Under the pieces are notes generated by a model. It was given only the letters and a program-made list of their open reading frames with translations. It searched no databases and was not told the DNA's origin. DNA of 64,000 nt, taken from assembly GCA_039720395.1 (NCBI GenBank), contig CM077828.1:14501764-14565763 (forward strand), given 5' to 3'. Shown here piece after piece: positions 63,716 to 64,000 of the stretch (its first letter is position 1; each line of letters begins with the position of its first letter). The position numbers and the translations under genes were made by a program. The stretch is from Liquidambar formosana (lineage: Eukaryota > Streptophyta > Magnoliopsida > Saxifragales > Altingiaceae).

Positions 63716-64000
63716 CTAAAATGGAATTTGTATAGTTAAGTTGTTTGGTGTTTTAAAATGAAACAACACAACCTTGTTCGGATTCCTAAAGTAGAACAAC
63801 ATCCATTTGTTTGGAGTTACATAACTGAACAATCCTAAAACATGATTTTTTAAGGCGTTCGGAGTTTTAAAACGGAACAAGATAAATTTGTTCGGATTTA
63901 GAAATTGGAACGCATTAAAAGCGTTCGGAGTTTTAATACGAGACAAAAGAAATTTGTTTAGATTTATAAATTGGAACGCGTTAAAAGCGTTCAATGTTAT
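63716..64000. repeat. tandem repeat array, continuing past window
   Basis: Degenerate units of about 60-65 bp built from GTTCGGAGTTTTAAAACGGA and TTGTTCGGATTTAGAAATTG blocks; GCGTTAAAAGCGTT is palindromic. The repeat gives a minus-strand open frame with a repeating peptide (NAFNAFQF, NPNKF), which I take to be a by-product. Confidence 0.7.

Noticed and set aside
63716..63994. 92-codon minus-strand repeat peptide as a coding gene
   Set aside because: It is the direct product of the tandem DNA repeat and lacks any start or domain context.

Overview
This is nuclear DNA of a flowering plant, most likely a eudicot. It is AT-rich, has spliced genes with very long introns, and carries typical plant transposons (Ty3/gypsy, Ty1/copia, L1 and RTE LINEs, tRNA-derived SINEs, Stowaway and Tourist MITEs, Mutator-like, hAT, CACTA and Helitron elements). 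There is no sign of a bacterial or organellar gene layout. Only two host genes are convincing. Both are on the minus strand, and both were put together here from exons whose splice sites and phases agree at every junction.

Positions 558-31263: the first eight coding exons (341 codons) of a POT1 telomere-protection gene, spread over about 30.7 kb. The last exons lie left of the window. Its introns are full of transposons: intron 5 holds a complete Ty3/gypsy element (8005-13745, TSD CTAAA), a Mutator-like element and a Tourist MITE; intron 3 holds L1 and RTE LINE remains and a Stowaway MITE; intron 2 holds an LTR and a SINE; intron 1 holds L1 remains, a deletion derivative of a gypsy element and two MITEs. 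The 5' leader carries telomere-like CCCTA motifs.

Positions 31264-36315: intergenic, with a second SINE, a roughly 1.2 kb TIR-like element and a Mutator-type MITE. Positions 36316-43978: a complete seven-exon gene for a 440-residue protein with an organelle-targeting-like N-terminus and four RanBP2-type zinc fingers (OZ/VAR3 type, a family of plant organelle RNA editing and splicing factors). Its introns contain an L1 insertion with an 18-bp target duplication and a short palindromic MITE.

Positions 43979-64000: no host gene seen. In order there is a Helitron (44242-45386), a second copy of the 1.2 kb element family (45419-46568), and a nested block bounded by CACTA-type ends (46773-62619). 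The subterminal regions of that block are arrays of small AACAAC...GTTGTT hairpins. Inside it sit a 3-kb solo LTR (TSD AACAA), a complete gag-only copia-type element (51394-57773, TSD TGAAG) and another solo LTR (58543-59893). Beyond it is a SINE split by a hAT-like element with an 8-bp TSD, and the start of a tandem-repeat array at the right edge.

The two genes act in different compartments (POT1 at telomeres or telomerase, the zinc-finger protein in organelles), and nothing suggests a shared pathway. All family assignments rest on reading motifs by eye, without database searches.
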